Shown: positions 1-7,023, counted from the first letter of the stretch. The stretch: 33,020 nt of DNA from Patescibacteria group bacterium (GCA_028688055.1 JAQTYZ010000004.1:1-33020), one strand, 5' to 3'. A program made the numbers and translations. Notes: generated by a model from the letters alone, not told the origin.

Positions 1-2
1 CC

Positions 3-122
3 CTAGGATTAAAACGAGCGATTACACAATGGAATAGTAATTACAATAACTTAGAGCATTGCGCCCTAGATGGACTAACGCCTAATGAGGCTTTGGCCGG
101 AGTGCAAAATGTGTGTTCCTAA
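3..122 (+). CDS. C-terminal end of a transposase/integrase-like protein (partial, 5' end outside window)
   Basis: An open frame enters from the left edge and ends at TAA 120-122, giving 39 residues. They include QWNSNYNN followed by a conserved-looking segment LEHCALDGLTPNEAL. A Trp-Asn, a Tyr-Asn, a His and then LxGLTPxEAL is the usual C-terminal signature of rve/DDE-type transposases and integrases of the IS3/IS481 kind. The catalytic residues would lie outside the window, so activity cannot be judged. It converges with purC, whose stop is 41 bases away, so a mobile element end may border the GC-rich purine block. No terminal inverted repeat was recognised. The assignment rests on one short motif and is moderate. 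Confidence 0.5.
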   Translation, partial: LGLKRAITQWNSNYNNLEHCALDGLTPNEALAGVQNVCS

Positions 123-163
123 AACAACGTTGGTCGAACCCACTTGAATATTCCCAAAGATCC

Positions 164-1096
164 TTAGATCGCAGCGCCGCAATAAGAGTCGGCAAACATA
201 CGGTAGCGTCGCGAAACCTCGGCCATCACACTAGCGGGTATAATCGGGTACGGCGGGTCAGGCTGTTGCGCGGCACGCGCATCCAACACTTGCTGATAAA
301 ACCCGATCTTGATCAGGTACTCCCGGAGGAATTCCTTGCCATAGTGCTCAACGTGCCCCGCCTTAAGCGACGAGAGCAATACCGGACGATCTTCATCCGG
401 TGTGCCGAAGACATCGCCAATCATCTTGGTTCGCTTCGGACCGACCAAAAGGCATTCCTTCTTGCCGTCGAGACGAGCAAACCCAGCTCGTTGCCAGACA
501 ATTGCCATAGCGCCATTAAGCGTATGGATCATCGCCCAGAACTGGGTTTCATCATCTTCGGACATACCGCACATTTCGCGCGCGGCCGCCCGAGTTAAAT
601 CACGGTCAGTCTTCTCAAACTTCGTCGTGAAGTGGCCGATGGGGTACGGCAACACCGTTCCTTCTGGCGGTACCTCGTCCGAGACGAAGCCATAAGCGGT
701 TGGCAGCTTTTTGCCGTCAAGGAAAGCCCGCCGCAGACTGCCAGCCAAACGCGGTCGATCAATCCATTCGGCCGGCACGACGCAGTCAGTATCCGCGAAA
801 GTTAAGGCCCGGTCGGCGATGACGTCAACCTGACGCACCTGAATGGTGGTGGCATTAAGCCGCTGCACAAAGTGTGTGGCAACGCCAACCGCTTGCGCGA
901 TCTCAAACGACTTCAGAGCACAGGCGCAAATCGCCTCGTCTTTGCCCGGAATCGGCTGCTCCGGAGCGGTACCGACGTCAAAAGCCGACCAGCCACTGGT
1001 GAACTCGAAGTTCAGCAGCCGCTTGCCGTCCGCATCGCAACCGGCATCGTACAAAACTTTGGAACTACCATTTCTTACAAAAACTCCGCGTTGCAT
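164..1096 (-). CDS. purC: Phosphoribosylaminoimidazole-succinocarboxamide synthase (SAICAR synthetase)
   Basis: Condenses CAIR with aspartate using ATP to make SAICAR, a cytosolic step of de novo purine synthesis. Visible motifs are GSSKVLYD (about residues 10-17, nucleotide-binding strand), SAFD (36-39), PIPGKDE (48-54), THFV (about 75-78), a LAGSLRR segment and a GDVFGTPDEDR motif near the C-terminal third followed by YGKEFLREYL. At 310 residues it is longer than the common ~240-residue bacterial form and closer to the ~300-residue form seen in yeast Ade1. I chose ATG 1096 because AAGGTGAGGG lies four bases upstream. An in-frame TTG at 1150 would add 18 unconvincing residues. purH lies upstream on the same strand, but purC has its own promoter. 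Base composition is GC-richer than the core genes, which suggests a different history. Confidence 0.87.
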   Translation of the reverse strand: MQRGVFVRNGSSKVLYDAGCDADGKRLLNFEFTSGWSAFDVGTAPEQPIPGKDEAICACALKSFEIAQAVGVATHFVQRLNATTIQVRQVDVIADRALTFADTDCVVPAEWIDRPRLAGSLRRAFLDGKKLPTAYGFVSDEVPPEGTVLPYPIGHFTTKFEKTDRDLTRAAAREMCGMSEDDETQFWAMIHTLNGAMAIVWQRAGFARLDGKKECLLVGPKRTKMIGDVFGTPDEDRPVLLSSLKAGHVEHYGKEFLREYLIKIGFYQQVLDARAAQQPDPPYPIIPASVMAEVSRRYRMFADSYCGAAI

Positions 1097-1112
1097 TTTT
1101 CCCTCACCTTCT

Positions 1113-1128
1113 CTTTGCCAATGCAAAG
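1113..1128 (-). promoter_or_regulatory. Leader hairpin directly upstream of the purC ribosome binding site
   Basis: On the minus strand a perfect 6-bp stem CTTTGC/GCAAAG closes a four-base loop ATTG. It ends only a few bases before the SD AAGGTGAGGG (1110-1101). One half of it, CATTGGCAAA on the minus strand (1123-1114), is also complementary to 1170-1161 at the promoter end of the leader (10 of 10 bases), so two structures could compete. A regulatory role is inference. Confidence 0.4.
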
Positions 1129-1168
1129 GGTTGAAACACCTAACCTTCAAACCGAAATGCCATTGGCA

Positions 1169-1196
1169 AATTAACAGAAAAGCCAGGCTACGTCAA
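1169..1196 (-). promoter_or_regulatory. Promoter of purC
   Basis: Minus-strand -35 TTGACG (1196-1191), 16-base spacer, -10-like TTAATT (1174-1169) preceded by TG. The purH promoter has the same boxes, the same 16-base spacer and similar spacer sequence, which supports both calls. Expected start of transcription is near 1162, giving a leader of about 65 bases before ATG 1096. Confidence 0.5.
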
Positions 1197-1268
1197 TTCG
1201 CAATAGCAACAAAAAAAGGGTCGACCACTGGCCTACCCCTTACTCAATGAACCGAGAAACGTGCCAAG

Positions 1269-2954
1269 CTAGTGCTTGGCAAAACCGCGATGGCTCGCAT
1301 TAACTATCGCGCCAAACATACCACGGCGCTCAATGTCAGCCTTGACTTCCTCCCACCGTTTACCGTCGGCGGGTACCACAACGCCTTTGCAGCCGGCATC
1401 GGCGAGCATTTCAATGGCTTCCGGCATTGGGCTGCCAGCAGCTGACACCGCAAAGGGAAAAAATCCATCCGAAGCAGCCATTGCCCCGCTTGGATCATGC
1501 CCGGCATCACGTGCCCGCGTTAGTGCCAACTTAGCCGCACCACGACGATCCTGTTGGCCAAGACCGGTACCGATCAGCTGACAATTTTTCGCCAGCACCA
1601 CCGAGTTGCTCACCCCTTCCCAGGCAACCACCCAGGCGATTAGCATGGTCACCAAGTCTTCGTCCCGAAGACTTGGCCAAACGCCAATCCATTCCTGAAC
1701 CTTGACAAACTCCAGTATGAACTTCGCCGCCCCCTGAATGAGAGCACCACCGCGAACCGGACGGAACTCAAAATCTTGCTCCGCCATCACCGGATCAAAT
1801 AATGCCGGGTTCACCAATAAGTGGCGCTCATTCGCACGAAGTGTCAGCAAAGCTTGGGCTGCTTCCGAGAAGTTCGGAGCACAAACAACGTCCGCTCCCC
1901 AAAGATTGCGACCGACGGAGGCACGCATACTTTCAAGGACCGCATGAATCCTGATAGCGCGTTCACCTGTAACGTCAAAGTTGACCATCACTTCGGCCCC
2001 CATCACCGCGTCGCCATCGCCAGCCATACAAAGCTCAAGCGCTTGATCTGGGTTGTCAAAGCTGACACCCAAGCCACACGGATTGCCATGCTTACACGCA
2101 ATCGCAATAAACGGTACCAGTTCAAAGTTTCGCCGACAAGCTTCGGCGAGGCGACACATCACGCGCAACGCGCTATCAGCGCCGCAAAGATTGACGTGGC
2201 CAGGATTACCCGCCACAAACTCCCAGTGATGCCACGCGAGCGGATCATCGTCGGACAACATCAAATTACGACAAAGTGTCGACTTTCCTTGGTCGCCATT
2301 TTCGGCTTTACGCAACTCACGAACCGGTTCGAGAAACAGTGTTTTGCCCTTTTGGCCCGTGAGGCCTGACAGATACTCCCAAATGGAAGCGTCGTACATT
2401 GCGGTATGCCGAAATGCCTTGGTGGCAAATTCCTGGCGTAATGACAGGTCAATATTGCCGTTGCCATCACGTAGCGCTTCTAACAGGCGCGCGTAATCGG
2501 CGGGATCGCTGATGACTACCAAGCCTTGATCGTAATTCTTGGCGGCAGCACGCAATAACAGTACACCACCGATATCGATTTGCTCAATGGTCTCATCATG
2601 AGATGCCTGGCTAGCCACCGCCTTACCAAACGGGTAAAGGTTGCACACGACAATGTCGATGGTGCTGATCTTCCTAGCTCGCAATTGAGCCAGGTGATCA
2701 CTGATGCGCTTGGCCAGAATACCGGCGGCGACCTTGTGATTAATCGTCTTAACCCGACCGCCAAGAAATTCCCTGACGCCCGTGACTGTTTCGATCCTCA
2801 GACACTTAACGGCTTGCTCGCGCAAAACCTTATAAGTACCGCCAGTCGAGACGACTTCAATACCAAGTTCGACTAACCCGCGAGCCAAATCGGCCACGCC
2901 GGTTTTGTCGCTAACCGAAATTATCACTCTCGGTTTGACAATGCTCTTTCCCAT
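1269..2954 (-). CDS. purH: Bifunctional AICAR formyltransferase / IMP cyclohydrolase
   Basis: Catalyses the last two steps of de novo purine synthesis, AICAR to FAICAR (10-formyl-THF donor) and FAICAR to IMP. The N-terminal MGS-like cyclohydrolase domain shows SVSDKTG, STGGT, GRVKT and IDIGG...LLRAAAKN. The C-terminal formyltransferase domain shows the catalytic Lys-His in CKHGNPCG and SDGFFPF near the end. Total length is about 561 residues, slightly longer than the usual ~510-530. The loop normally written KTLHPK reads KTINHK here, so this is a divergent family member. Two ATGs are adjacent (2957, 2954). I prefer 2954 because the strong SD TAAGGAGG (2966-2959) is then four bases away. It diverges from ychF and is GC-richer than ychF. 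No other pur genes except purC are in the window. Confidence 0.93.
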   Translation of the reverse strand: MGKSIVKPRVIISVSDKTGVADLARGLVELGIEVVSTGGTYKVLREQAVKCLRIETVTGVREFLGGRVKTINHKVAAGILAKRISDHLAQLRARKISTIDIVVCNLYPFGKAVASQASHDETIEQIDIGGVLLLRAAAKNYDQGLVVISDPADYARLLEALRDGNGNIDLSLRQEFATKAFRHTAMYDASIWEYLSGLTGQKGKTLFLEPVRELRKAENGDQGKSTLCRNLMLSDDDPLAWHHWEFVAGNPGHVNLCGADSALRVMCRLAEACRRNFELVPFIAIACKHGNPCGLGVSFDNPDQALELCMAGDGDAVMGAEVMVNFDVTGERAIRIHAVLESMRASVGRNLWGADVVCAPNFSEAAQALLTLRANERHLLVNPALFDPVMAEQDFEFRPVRGGALIQGAAKFILEFVKVQEWIGVWPSLRDEDLVTMLIAWVVAWEGVSNSVVLAKNCQLIGTGLGQQDRRGAAKLALTRARDAGHDPSGAMAASDGFFPFAVSAAGSPMPEAIEMLADAGCKGVVVPADGKRWEEVKADIERRGMFGAIVNASHRGFAKH

Positions 2955-2965
2955 CATTCCTCCTT

Positions 2966-2981
2966 AAGCCATTACTGGCTT
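2966..2981 (-). promoter_or_regulatory. Leader hairpin abutting the purH ribosome binding site
   Basis: Minus-strand stem AAGCCA/TGGCTT (6 bp) closes the tetraloop GTAA, which fits the GNRA class. The stem runs straight into the SD TAAGGAGG. The same architecture, a 6-bp stem, a 4-base loop and then the SD, occurs before purC with a different sequence, so a shared control or protection role is plausible but unproven. Confidence 0.4.
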
Positions 2982-3070
2982 GAGTTGGCTGCTAACTTCA
3001 TCACCACTAATTCAAAATGTCAAAAAACGTGCCTTCCCTCCCATTGGTTAAGGCCAAAATTGCGACTTTA

Positions 3071-3098
3071 AATTAACAAAAAAAGACGGTTAAGTCAA
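3071..3098 (-). promoter_or_regulatory. Promoter of purH
   Basis: Minus-strand -35 TTGACT (3098-3093), 16-base spacer, -10-like TTAATT (3076-3071) preceded by TG. It closely parallels the purC promoter in boxes and spacing. Transcription should start near 3064, leaving a leader of about 110 bases. The -35 lies 10 bases from the -35 of the divergent ychF promoter. Confidence 0.5.
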
Positions 3099-3108
3099 TG
3101 TAATTGGC

Positions 3109-3137
3109 TTGAAAAAATTAACAAAGGCTGGTAATAT
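3109..3137 (+). promoter_or_regulatory. Promoter of ychF
   Basis: -35 TTGAAA (3109-3114), 17-base spacer, -10 TAATAT (3132-3137) with an extended -10 TGG just before it. Predicted start near 3144, giving a leader of about 20 AT-rich bases with no Shine-Dalgarno site before the GTG at 3166. Confidence 0.65.
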
Positions 3138-3165
3138 TGATTAGTTAATAATTAATCTAAATTCT

Positions 3166-4224
3166 GTGTCATTTTCCGTCGGTATTGTTGGACTGCCAAA
3201 TGTCGGCAAATCAACGCTATTCAAAGCCCTGACCAAAAAACAGGTCGATGCCTCAAATTATCCGTTCTGTACCATCGACCCCAATGTCGGTGTTGTTGCC
3301 GTTCCCGACCAGCGCGTCGACCAACTTGGTGTGATGTCAAAGTCCGAAAAAAATATTTATACGACCGTTGAATTCGTCGACATTGCGGGCTTAGTCCGAG
3401 ATGCTCATAAGGGCGAAGGTTTAGGCAATCAATTTCTCTCACACATCAGAGAGGTCGACGCGATTGTTCACCTAATGAGAAATTTCTCCGACCCTGACGT
3501 CATTCACGTCGAGGGTAAAGTTAACCCGGCTTCCGACCAAGAAACAATTAATTTGGAACTGATTTTTGCCGACTTGCAAACGGTTGAAAAAAGAATTTCT
3601 AAAAATAAAAAAGACTTACACGCTAATTTAAAAGAAGCCAAAGCCTTAGAGCCCTTTTTAGAAAAACTAAAAAATGGCCTTGAGAGCGGCCAACTAGGAT
3701 CACAATTGATTTCATCACCCGAAGAAAAGATATTAGCCAAAGAGTTAAATTTACTGACGATCAAGCCGATGATTTATGTGTTAAATGTCGACGAAGACAA
3801 AATCAGTGATGATTTTTCACCCGAAGGTTATGTGCAAATTTCGGCCAAAATTGAATCGGAGCTAGCCGAACTTTCATCCCAAGAAGCTAAACAATATCTG
3901 GCCGAACTCGGTCTAAAAACTTCCGGCCTAGACAAACTGATTCAAAAAGCTTACGCCACTTTAGGTTTAATTACTTTTCTAACCACCGGCCCGAAGGAGT
4001 CACGAGCTTGGACCATAACGCTTGGAACCAAAGCGCCCCAAGCGGCTGGCGTGATTCATACTGATTTTGAAAAAAAATTTATCAAAGCCGAAGTTGTCAA
4101 TTGGCAAGACTTACTTAATGCTGGCAGTGAAGCGACGGCTAAAGAAAAAGGATTAATCCGGCTCGAAGGTAAAGATTACATCATGCAGGACGGCGACACC
4201 GTTGTCTTTAAAGTTGGCGGTTAA
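3166..4224 (+). CDS. ychF: Ribosome-binding ATPase YchF (OBG family)
   Basis: A universally conserved P-loop NTPase of the OBG family that binds ribosomes and prefers ATP over GTP. The G1 loop GLPNVGKST is at residues 9-17, followed by the switch segment DIAGLV and by NVDE near residue 206 in place of the GTP-specific NKxD (the family usually has NxxE there). A C-terminal TGS domain (about 267-350) contains the IHTDFEKKFIKAEVV segment. The length of 352 residues matches the family (about 363). The start is a GTG, supported by the promoter just upstream and by homology beginning immediately after it. No SD is visible. Confidence 0.97.
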   Translation: MSFSVGIVGLPNVGKSTLFKALTKKQVDASNYPFCTIDPNVGVVAVPDQRVDQLGVMSKSEKNIYTTVEFVDIAGLVRDAHKGEGLGNQFLSHIREVDAIVHLMRNFSDPDVIHVEGKVNPASDQETINLELIFADLQTVEKRISKNKKDLHANLKEAKALEPFLEKLKNGLESGQLGSQLISSPEEKILAKELNLLTIKPMIYVLNVDEDKISDDFSPEGYVQISAKIESELAELSSQEAKQYLAELGLKTSGLDKLIQKAYATLGLITFLTTGPKESRAWTITLGTKAPQAAGVIHTDFEKKFIKAEVVNWQDLLNAGSEATAKEKGLIRLEGKDYIMQDGDTVVFKVGG

Positions 4225-4228
4225 TAAT

Positions 4229-4438
4229 GTGGCTATAATCTACCTAATTTTATTGATTAATATAATTGTCTCAAGCAGTATTGCTGTTATTCACTTTAAT
4301 AGTTCAACATTTAAAAAATGGGACTTGATGACGCAAAAGTACCCATTATCACATTATTTAATTTGTATTTTAAATATTTTTGTGGCCGTTTCAAATCTAT
4401 TACTCCTAAAATATTTATTAACAACCGTTACTTCCTAG
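4229..4438 (+). CDS. Small membrane protein, unknown function
   Basis: The frame opens with GTG 4229, four bases after the ychF stop, and encodes 69 residues. There are two clear hydrophobic stretches, roughly residues 2-21 and 45-65, separated by a short polar loop with KKWDLMTQK. This is the pattern of a two-helix membrane hairpin. An in-frame TTG at 4202 would overlap ychF and is less likely. No convincing SD is present, which is normal in this window. Its 3' end overlaps the convergent methyltransferase gene by 11 bases. I recognise no family. It could be spurious AT-rich coding, but the clean two-helix profile and tight spacing favour a real gene. Confidence 0.42.
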   Translation: MAIIYLILLINIIVSSSIAVIHFNSSTFKKWDLMTQKYPLSHYLICILNIFVAVSNLLLLKYLLTTVTS

Positions 4439-5531
4439 TAAAAATTAAAATCCGGCGCCACACTTTTTGACCCGGACGTCCATAAAGTAGTGGCCGATCG
4501 TTAACTTGGGTAAAGCCCATTTTTTTTATTTCATCAATAATTGGCAAATCAATAACTTCCCGATCAATTTTAAAACTCGGGAAAACGATTACCACTACCC
4601 CCTTGGATGGCAAAACTTTTGCAAACTCCGCCAAGGCGGAAAGATATAATTTACTAAGGTCATCAATAACTTTTTCTAAAAATAAAATGCCTTCGCTGCC
4701 TCGTAAGGGCGGCCCTAAATAAGGTTCAGTAACAATCCCATCGACTTGATCAACTTTTTTACTCAGTTCTCTGACATCACATTTAAAAATATTGGTGCCA
4801 CTAAGATTAATACCTGAATGTTGCTTCAACCATTTTAAATTTACTTCCGTATCCTTAACGGCTTTGTCGGAAATATCTGAACCATAAATTTTGCTATACC
4901 CGAGTAACAGCGCCTCCTGGATTAGCGTGCCGGAACCGCAAAAAGGATCGAGGATAATTTTTGATTCAGCTAAACTTGAAAGGTTAATCATTATCTTAGC
5001 CAACTTTGGCGGCAGACTGCCGGAAACTAAATCGCGAACCGGTCGTCCATAGTCTCGATTGCCATAATCTTCAAAATCTTGAACGGCTAAAGTTTGAGCC
5101 AAAAACTTATTGGCTAAAACCATAAAATCAAAACAGTGATTTTTGGTTATTACCACCGCCGACAGGGCCTTGTCTTTACTAACAACTAAACGACAGCTAA
5201 TGTCCGCTTGTTTTAATAAACCCTTCACTTTCATTCCTAAATTATCTTTTGGACAATCATAATAACTTACCCCAAAATTTAATTTATTACTCTGTTGATT
5301 ATTTTTCAATATTTCAAAAATTGCCTCGGGCGTAAATTTTTCACTTATAACTTTTCCAATTTTTACCGTCCCACCCAATTTTTTTTGCAATGTCTCGGCC
5401 TCAATCTCATCATTTAATTCAATGATTAAAAAAGCATTTGATTGTTCAATTGTTTTGGCAACTGGCAAAACCGCCAAAATCTCAGCGACTGACAACTGCG
5501 GATTGTGACCTAAAATAAAAGCGTATTTCAT
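4428..5531 (-). CDS. THUMP-type RNA methyltransferase (Trm11/TrmG10-like, UPF0020 fold)
   Basis: Likely SAM-dependent N2-guanosine methylation of tRNA. An N-terminal region (about residues 1-150) resembles the THUMP/NFLD part of Trm11 proteins. A Rossmann methyltransferase domain follows, with motif I DPFCGSGT (195-202), GSDIS as the acidic motif II, and a catalytic-type TEPYLGPP (268 onward) in the place of the usual DPPYG. I chose ATG 5531 (367 residues). The TTG at 5552 would begin inside a perfect palindrome. A TATAAT box lies six bases before this ATG, so the mRNA may be leaderless. The exact tRNA target cannot be read from sequence. Confidence 0.78.
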   Translation of the reverse strand: MKYAFILGHNPQLSVAEILAVLPVAKTIEQSNAFLIIELNDEIEAETLQKKLGGTVKIGKVISEKFTPEAIFEILKNNQQSNKLNFGVSYYDCPKDNLGMKVKGLLKQADISCRLVVSKDKALSAVVITKNHCFDFMVLANKFLAQTLAVQDFEDYGNRDYGRPVRDLVSGSLPPKLAKIMINLSSLAESKIILDPFCGSGTLIQEALLLGYSKIYGSDISDKAVKDTEVNLKWLKQHSGINLSGTNIFKCDVRELSKKVDQVDGIVTEPYLGPPLRGSEGILFLEKVIDDLSKLYLSALAEFAKVLPSKGVVVIVFPSFKIDREVIDLPIIDEIKKMGFTQVNDRPLLYGRPGQKVWRRILIFTRK

Positions 5532-5544
5532 AGAATGATTATAG

Positions 5545-5575
5545 TATGACAACCCCCGGACCGGGGGTTGTCATA
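5545..5575. repeat. Perfect 15-bp palindrome between the methyltransferase and zinc-ribbon genes
   Basis: Arms 5545-5559 and 5561-5575 are exact reverse complements around a single central base (5560). The inner halves are C-rich/G-rich (CCCCCGG and CCGGGGG). It lies 29 bases past the zinc-ribbon stop and 14 bases upstream of the methyltransferase ATG, at the place where a -35 box would be expected for the TATAAT at 5543-5538. As RNA it would form a very stable hairpin, but no T-run follows on either strand. It may be a Rho-independent-like end, an operator, or a repeat family member. Confidence 0.6.
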
Positions 5576-5603
5576 ATTGAATATTTACCAATTTTGCTTA
5601 GAA

Positions 5604-5768
5604 TTATGATGGTCGGCTGGATTTTCGCTGGCGATGACAATCGCGGCAAAAAATCGGCCTGTCACCGTCCGGTTCAAACGGTAACTCAGTAATTTCAGCA
5701 CCACATTCCGAACAATTCCATTTTCCTTGAACCATCGGTCTTGGAGCAAAACCATTTTGGTCGTCCAT
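5604..5768 (-). CDS. Small zinc-ribbon protein (CxxC...CxxC)
   Basis: A 54-residue protein. The core is WNCSECGAEITELPFEPDG followed by RPIFCRDCHRQRK, that is C-x2-C, a 17-residue linker, C-x2-C, and a short basic tail. Two CxxC knuckles so spaced make a single treble-clef or ribbon-type zinc site. Tiny proteins of this type with an 'ELPFEPDG' linker are, from memory, common in Patescibacteria and are usually left as zinc-binding proteins of unknown function. ATG 5768 is preceded by GAGGT at a good distance, and a consensus promoter lies upstream. Regulation of, or binding to, nucleic acid is inference from fold and charge. Confidence 0.82.
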   Translation of the reverse strand: MDDQNGFAPRPMVQGKWNCSECGAEITELPFEPDGDRPIFCRDCHRQRKSSRPS

Positions 5769-5838
5769 TTAATTACCTCAAGCTTGAAATAAGCCATTAA
5801 ATTAGGCTAAATTTCAAATATTATTTATTAATACCTAT

Positions 5839-5867
5839 ATAATATCATAAAACATACTTTTTGTCAA
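5839..5867 (-). promoter_or_regulatory. Promoter of the zinc-ribbon gene
   Basis: Minus-strand -35 TTGACA (5867-5862), 17-base spacer, -10 TATTAT (5844-5839) with extended -10 TGA. This is one of the best consensus promoters in the window. It is back to back with the rpsF promoter, the two -35 boxes being four bases apart, so the pair may be co-regulated. Confidence 0.75.
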
Positions 5868-5871
5868 GTTA

Positions 5872-5900
5872 TTGACTTTTTACATCAACAATGATACGGT
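5872..5900 (+). promoter_or_regulatory. Promoter of the rpsF-ssb-rpsR-efp operon
   Basis: -35 TTGACT (5872-5877), 17-base spacer, weak -10 TACGGT (5895-5900) compensated by an extended TGA. Transcription would start near 5907, leaving an unusually long leader of about 157 bases before rpsF. Confidence 0.5.
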
Positions 5901-5924
5901 ATCAGTACTTAACAATTCAACCTC

Positions 5925-5980
5925 ACCTTTTCCCAGGCCAATCGGCCATTAACCTTGTCCACTTTGAGACAAGGAAAGGT
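5925..5980 (+). promoter_or_regulatory. Candidate three-way-junction RNA in the rpsF leader
   Basis: Three helices can be drawn: P1 ACCTTT (5925-5930) with AAAGGT (5975-5980), P2 GGCC (5936-5939) with GGCC (5944-5947) across a four-base loop, and P3 CCTTGTC (5953-5959) with GACAAGG (5968-5974). The fold sits between the promoter and a terminator-like hairpin in front of rpsF. Autoregulatory leaders bound by the S6:S18 pair are known upstream of rpsF in many bacteria, and rpsR is in this operon. I could not match the known S6:S18 consensus, so the identity is open. Confidence 0.4.
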
Positions 5981-6007
5981 ATTAGACAGTTTAGTTAATC
6001 AATATTG

Positions 6008-6034
6008 CGCCGGGAAAAGCCGGCGTTTTGTTTT
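6008..6034 (+). terminator. Terminator-like hairpin inside the rpsF leader (possible attenuator)
   Basis: Stem CGCCGG (6008-6013) with CCGGCG (6020-6025), six-base A-rich loop, then TTTTGTTTT. It has the full form of an intrinsic terminator but lies 29 bases upstream of the rpsF start and downstream of the only visible promoter. It therefore either attenuates the operon or ends a short leader RNA that begins near 5907. Confidence 0.6.
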
Positions 6035-6063
6035 GCTAATAAACCTAATAACTTAATCTAACT

Positions 6064-6522
6064 ATGGTTAATCACTATGAAGCGTGCTATTTGGTCGGCG
6101 CCAACTACACCGAGGAGGAATTAATTCCGATCAAAGAAAAAATTGCTGATCTAATAACTAAAGCCGGTGGCCAAATTTCCCTCGAAGATAGTCTCGGCAA
6201 GAAAAAATTGTCTTATCCAATTAAGGGCAATCATCAGGGTTACTACCTTATTTATCAATTCGATTTAGAGAAAGATAAGCTCAAAGAGTTAGATCGAAAC
6301 CTAAAACTGACTAACGAACTTTTACGGCACATGATTGTCATTAGCAATCCTAAAAAAGGACGATTTGTCCCATCAATAGTTGAAAATCTAACCGAGGAAA
6401 AAGTTGAAAATGTCAAAACTGAAAAAGTCGAAGCCAAATCTTTAGCTGACGACCAAGGTAAAATTAAATTAGCGGACTTGGACGAAAAATTAGATGAAAT
6501 TTTAGAAGGAAAAATAATGTAA
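6064..6522 (+). CDS. rpsF: Small ribosomal subunit protein bS6
   Basis: Binds the central domain of 16S rRNA together with bS18. The sequence begins YEACYLVGANYTEEE, followed by the family segment GKKKLSYPIKGNHQGYYLIYQF and LKLTNELLRHMIV. These give the complete ferredoxin-like bS6 fold over about residues 1-100. A further ~50 residues form a charged Lys/Glu-rich tail, which is known to vary in this family. No SD is present before the ATG. First gene of the operon rpsF-ssb-rpsR-efp, with 33 bases to ssb. Confidence 0.96.
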   Translation: MVNHYEACYLVGANYTEEELIPIKEKIADLITKAGGQISLEDSLGKKKLSYPIKGNHQGYYLIYQFDLEKDKLKELDRNLKLTNELLRHMIVISNPKKGRFVPSIVENLTEEKVENVKTEKVEAKSLADDQGKIKLADLDEKLDEILEGKIM

Positions 6523-6555
6523 TCAACCGGCGCACTTAATTCCTAAGAAAAAAAT

Positions 6556-6987
6556 ATGAATTTAAACAAGGCAATGTTAATCGGTAATTTAACTCGCGAC
6601 CCGGAATCAAAAACGACCCCGACGGGTCAAAATGTTACCACCTTCAGTGTTGCCACCAATTTTGTCTGGACTGATGCCAGTGGCAATAAACAAAAAAAAG
6701 CCGAGTTTCATAATATTGTGGCTTGGCGAAAACTGGGCGAAATCTGTGCGCAATATCTTCACAAGGGAAATAAAGTTTATATTGAAGGTCGACTACAAAC
6801 TAGAGATTGGGAAGGCACCGACGGCGTCAAGCGCTATCGAACCGAAATTGTCGCCGACAACATGATTATGTTAGATACCAAGGGCGCTTCAAACGGCGCT
6901 GATAATGCCAGCGCCCCAAGTGATAATTTTGCTCAAACCGCCCCGAATCAGGATGATGAAATTCAGATTGAAAATATTCCGTTTTAA
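6556..6987 (+). CDS. ssb: Single-stranded DNA-binding protein
   Basis: Coats ssDNA in replication, repair and recombination. The N-terminal OB fold is complete (MNLNKAMLIGNLTRDPE, VATNFVW, FHNIVAWRKLGEICAQYLHKG, YIEGRLQTRDWEG, about residues 1-107). A low-complexity Asn/Ala/Pro linker leads to the acidic tip DDEIQIENIPF, which matches the conserved DDxIPF-type tail used to recruit partner proteins. At 143 residues it is a normal-length monomer of a tetrameric SSB. The position between rpsF and rpsR is the classical bacterial order. Confidence 0.97.
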   Translation: MNLNKAMLIGNLTRDPESKTTPTGQNVTTFSVATNFVWTDASGNKQKKAEFHNIVAWRKLGEICAQYLHKGNKVYIEGRLQTRDWEGTDGVKRYRTEIVADNMIMLDTKGASNGADNASAPSDNFAQTAPNQDDEIQIENIPF

Positions 6988-7023
6988 TTATTAAAGTCAG
7001 GCCGTTACTGGCCATTCTAACCT

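Noticed and set aside
113-598. 161-residue plus-strand ORF antisense to purC, and others inside purH (for example 1821-2369)
   Set aside because: They are mirror frames of GC-rich coding sequence. The minus-strand frames carry the PurC and PurH motifs.
1263-1280. GCCAAGC...GCTTGGC inverted repeat at the purH stop as a terminator
   Set aside because: No T-run follows it on the minus strand, and it overlaps the stop codon.
5585-5797. 70-residue ORF overlapping the zinc-ribbon gene
   Set aside because: It is a shifted frame of the CxxC...CxxC protein, which has the SD, promoter and motif.
5925-6034. Known metabolite riboswitch in the rpsF leader
   Set aside because: No recognised riboswitch core sequence. 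A ribosomal-protein leader or unknown element is more likely.
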